Assembly: GCA_002438405.1 (NCBI GenBank)
Contig: DJOE01000015.1
Coordinates: 1-7,982 of the forward strand
Direction of reading: 5' to 3'
DNA length: 7,982 nt
From: Cyanobacteria bacterium UBA6446
GTDB lineage: Bacteria > Cyanobacteriota > Vampirovibrionia > Gastranaerophilales > Gastranaerophilaceae
Numbering within the stretch: position 1 is the stretch's first letter; every line of letters starts with the position of its first letter. Below, in pieces: positions 6,201 to 7,982 of the stretch. The notes below the pieces were generated by a model, which saw nothing but the letters and a program-made list of their open reading frames with translations, ran no database searches and was not told the DNA's origin. The translations under genes and the position numbers were made by a program.

Positions 6201-6596
6201 CAACCATTGGGTGGTAAAGCTCAATTCGGTGGTCAAAGATTCGGTGAAATGGAAGTTTGGGCATTGGAAGCTTACGGTGCTGCATATACTCTACAAGAAA
6301 TGTTAACAATCAAATCAGATGATGTTAACGGACGTAACAGAGCTTATGAAGCAATCGTTAAAGGTGATAATATTCCAAGACCTGGTATTCCAGAATCATT
6401 CAAGGTACTTGTAAGAGAATTACAAAGTATCGGTCTTGATATCACAGTTGCGAAGAAAGACGGTCAGGAAGTAGATTTGATGACTGATATGGACGATTTG
6501 AGAAAAGCAGCTCCAAAACGTACATTATCAGACGTTGATTCAGAGTTGTTGAATATCAATTTCTTTGAAACACCAACTACTTTCGGTGATTTATAA
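3279..6596 (+). CDS. rpoB: DNA-directed RNA polymerase subunit beta
   Basis: Complete catalytic beta subunit of RNA polymerase, 1105 residues, near the usual cyanobacterial length and much shorter than E. coli (1342) because lineage-specific insertions are absent. It acts with beta' in the cytoplasmic polymerase core. Seen in order: N-terminal [16 protein letters not shown], the protrusion/lobe with SPGVYF, the rifampicin pocket (374-402, [22 protein letters not shown]), GYNFEDA with Asp674 near the active site, GRHGNKG (828-834) and a C-terminal anchor ending in the beta'-contacting helix. Rifampicin-pocket residues D383, H393, R396 and S398 (E. coli D516, H526, R529, S531) are the sensitive-type residues. 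The start is ATG 3279 rather than the in-frame TTG at 3276, because GAGG then has a 7-nt spacer. It ends in tandem TAA stops. No rplL lies just upstream, as in cyanobacteria, and rpoC follows after 91 nt. Confidence 0.99.
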   Translation: [1105 protein letters not shown]

Positions 6597-6608
6597 TAAA
6601 AATGAAGT

Positions 6609-6662
6609 GTGAAAAGTGAATAGTGGATAGTCTAATTTAGACTTTTCACTTTCACAATTCAC
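6609..6662 (+). repeat. Long imperfect hairpin with heptad repeats between rpoB and rpoC
   Basis: Four 7-nt units run in register from 6609: GTGAAAA, GTGAATA, GTGGATA, GTCTAAT. They pair with the right half: GTGAA (6609-6613) with TTCAC (6658-6662), an AA/AA internal loop, GTGAA (6616-6620) with TTCAC (6651-6655), AGTGGA (6622-6627) with TTTCACT-side bases 6645-6650, and AGTCTA (6629-6634) with TAGACT (6638-6643) around an ATT loop. No T-run follows, so it is not a classical terminator. It may be an RNA-processing or stability element, or a dispersed repeat. Confidence 0.75.
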
Positions 6663-6687
6663 AAGATAAAAAAGGAGAACATTATAA

Positions 6688-7982
6688 ATGTCAACAAGCA
6701 TTGATTATTTTGATTATATACGAATTAGTATAGCTTCTCCGGAAAGAATTCTTCAATGGTCACACGGCGAAGTAACAAAACCGGAAACTATCAACTACCG
6801 TACATTAAAACCGGAAAGAGACGGCTTGTTCTGTGAAAGAATTTTCGGGCCGACAAAAGACTGGGAATGTTATTGCGGTAAGTATAAAAGAGTAAGACAT
6901 AAAGGTATTATCTGTGAACGTTGCGGTGTTGAAGTTACAGATTCAAAAGTAAGACGTCACAGAATGGGACACATTAAGCTTGCAGCTCCTGTTTCTCATA
7001 TTTGGTTCTTAAAAGGAATTCCATCTTACCTTGGTTTACTTTTAGATATGACTTTGAAAGATCTAGAACAAGTTATCTATTTCAACAGCTATGTTGTAAT
7101 TGATGGTGGTGATAGTGATTTCAGAAAATTACAATTATTAACTGAAGAAGAATACGAAGATTACATGGCTGAAAACGAAGAATCAACTTTAAAAGTTGGT
7201 ATCGGTGCAGAAGCTATTAAAGAATTGTTATCAGAAATTGATACTAAAAAATTAGCAGAAGAAATCAGAAATGAACTTGCTGGTAACGTAACTTCAGTTC
7301 AAAAGAAATCTAAATTAATTAAGAGATTAAGATTATTAGATAATCTTATTTCTTCTGAAACAAGTCCAACTTGGATGATTATGGACGTACTTCCTGTTAC
7401 ACCTCCTGATTTAAGACCAATGGTTCAATTGGACGGTGGTAGATTTGCTACATCTGATTTGAACGACTTATACAGACGTGTAATTAACAGAAACAACCGT
7501 TTACAAAGATTGTTAGAAATGGGTGCTCCTGAAATTATCGTTAGAAACGAAAAGAGAATGCTTCAAGAAGCAGTGGATGCTTTAATCGATAACGGTCGTC
7601 GTGGTAGAACAGTTGTTGGTCCTAACAACAGAGCATTGAAATCATTATCTAACATTATTGAAGGTAAACAAGGTCGTTTCCGTCAAAACTTGTTAGGTAA
7701 ACGTGTTGACTACTCAGGTCGTTCAGTAATCGTTGTTGGTCCGTCATTGACATTGAACCAATGTGGTTTACCAAAAGAAATGGCAATTGAATTGTTTAAA
7801 CCATTTGTTGTTAACAAATTGATTGAACGTGGATATGTTCAAAATATTAAATCAGCTAAGAAGAAAATTGAACGTTCAGAGCCTATCGTATGGGATATAT
7901 TAGAAGAGGTAATTGATGGACACCCAGTTATGTTGAACCGTGCTCCAACCCTTCACAGATTAGGTATTCAAGCATTTGAACC
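6688..7982 (+). CDS. rpoC: DNA-directed RNA polymerase subunit beta' (or its N-terminal half, RpoC1), 3' truncated by window end
   Basis: The first 431 codons of the beta' (or gamma) subunit, open to the window end. AAGGAG lies 10 nt before the ATG at 6688. Visible in order: GEVTKPETINYRTLKPERDGLFCERIFGP, the clamp zinc site C61, C63, C76, C79 (ECYCGK..CERCG), RRHRMGHIKLAAPVSHIWFLKGIPSYLGLLLDM, the VIYFNSYVV segment, the rudder/switch region (RGRTVVGPNNRAL, then RQNLLGKRVDYSGRSVIVVGP at 332-352) and NRAPTLHRLGIQAFE (417-431). The window stops roughly 20 residues before the expected catalytic NADFDGD. The wording is closest to cyanobacterial RpoC1. Whether rpoC is split here, as in cyanobacteria, cannot be decided without the sequence downstream. 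It should be co-transcribed with rpoB. Confidence 0.97.
   Translation, partial: MSTSIDYFDYIRISIASPERILQWSHGEVTKPETINYRTLKPERDGLFCERIFGPTKDWECYCGKYKRVRHKGIICERCGVEVTDSKVRRHRMGHIKLAAPVSHIWFLKGIPSYLGLLLDMTLKDLEQVIYFNSYVVIDGGDSDFRKLQLLTEEEYEDYMAENEESTLKVGIGAEAIKELLSEIDTKKLAEEIRNELAGNVTSVQKKSKLIKRLRLLDNLISSETSPTWMIMDVLPVTPPDLRPMVQLDGGRFATSDLNDLYRRVINRNNRLQRLLEMGAPEIIVRNEKRMLQEAVDALIDNGRRGRTVVGPNNRALKSLSNIIEGKQGRFRQNLLGKRVDYSGRSVIVVGPSLTLNQCGLPKEMAIELFKPFVVNKLIERGYVQNIKSAKKKIERSEPIVWDILEEVIDGHPVMLNRAPTLHRLGIQAFE

Overview
The window looks like a low-GC member of the cyanobacterial line. The best guess is a non-photosynthetic, gut-type Melainabacteria (Vampirovibrionia/Gastranaerophilales) rather than a true cyanobacterium. 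The basis is the RNA polymerase genes. RpoB is about 1105 residues with cyanobacterial wording (for example the NQDTCINQ stretch, [20 protein letters not shown] and [16 protein letters not shown]). The start of RpoC reads like cyanobacterial RpoC1 (LKGIPSYLGLLLDM, VIYFNSYVV). rpoB has its own promoter and leader and does not follow rplL directly. The AT-rich, AGA/TTA-rich codon use excludes most photosynthetic cyanobacteria. This placement comes from remembered family sequences, not from a search.

Layout, left to right. Positions 1-172 hold a repeat tract and a leader with competing inverted repeats, in front of an unrecognised 267-residue cytoplasmic protein (173-976). A strong hairpin (993-1043) closes that gene and faces a minus-strand block. 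The block contains an HI0074-type HEPN protein and an MNT nucleotidyltransferase, which overlap by 8 nt as a two-gene toxin-antitoxin-like operon with a good promoter. It also contains a small GIY-YIG nuclease that is probably expressed from a leaderless transcript. A cluster of palindromes (2188-2278) follows, then a second copy of the window-start repeat just downstream of a TATAAT box. Next come a small three-helix DUF805-like membrane protein (2451-2852) and a near-perfect intrinsic terminator.

From about 3060 onward the window is core genome: a rpoB promoter, a roughly 180-nt leader that can fold, complete rpoB, a 91-nt spacer holding a long imperfect hairpin, and the first 431 codons of rpoC (or rpoC1), cut by the window end just before the catalytic NADFDGD motif.

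The left 2.9 kb is accessory in character: small defence or toxin-like genes, repeats and an orphan gene. The right 5 kb is the conserved transcription operon. The parts most worth checking are regulatory: the three-copy complementary 10-mer ahead of the orphan gene, the duplicated GATAT tract, the rpoB leader, and the rpoB-rpoC hairpin. I see no tRNA, rRNA, CRISPR array, transposase or phage module.
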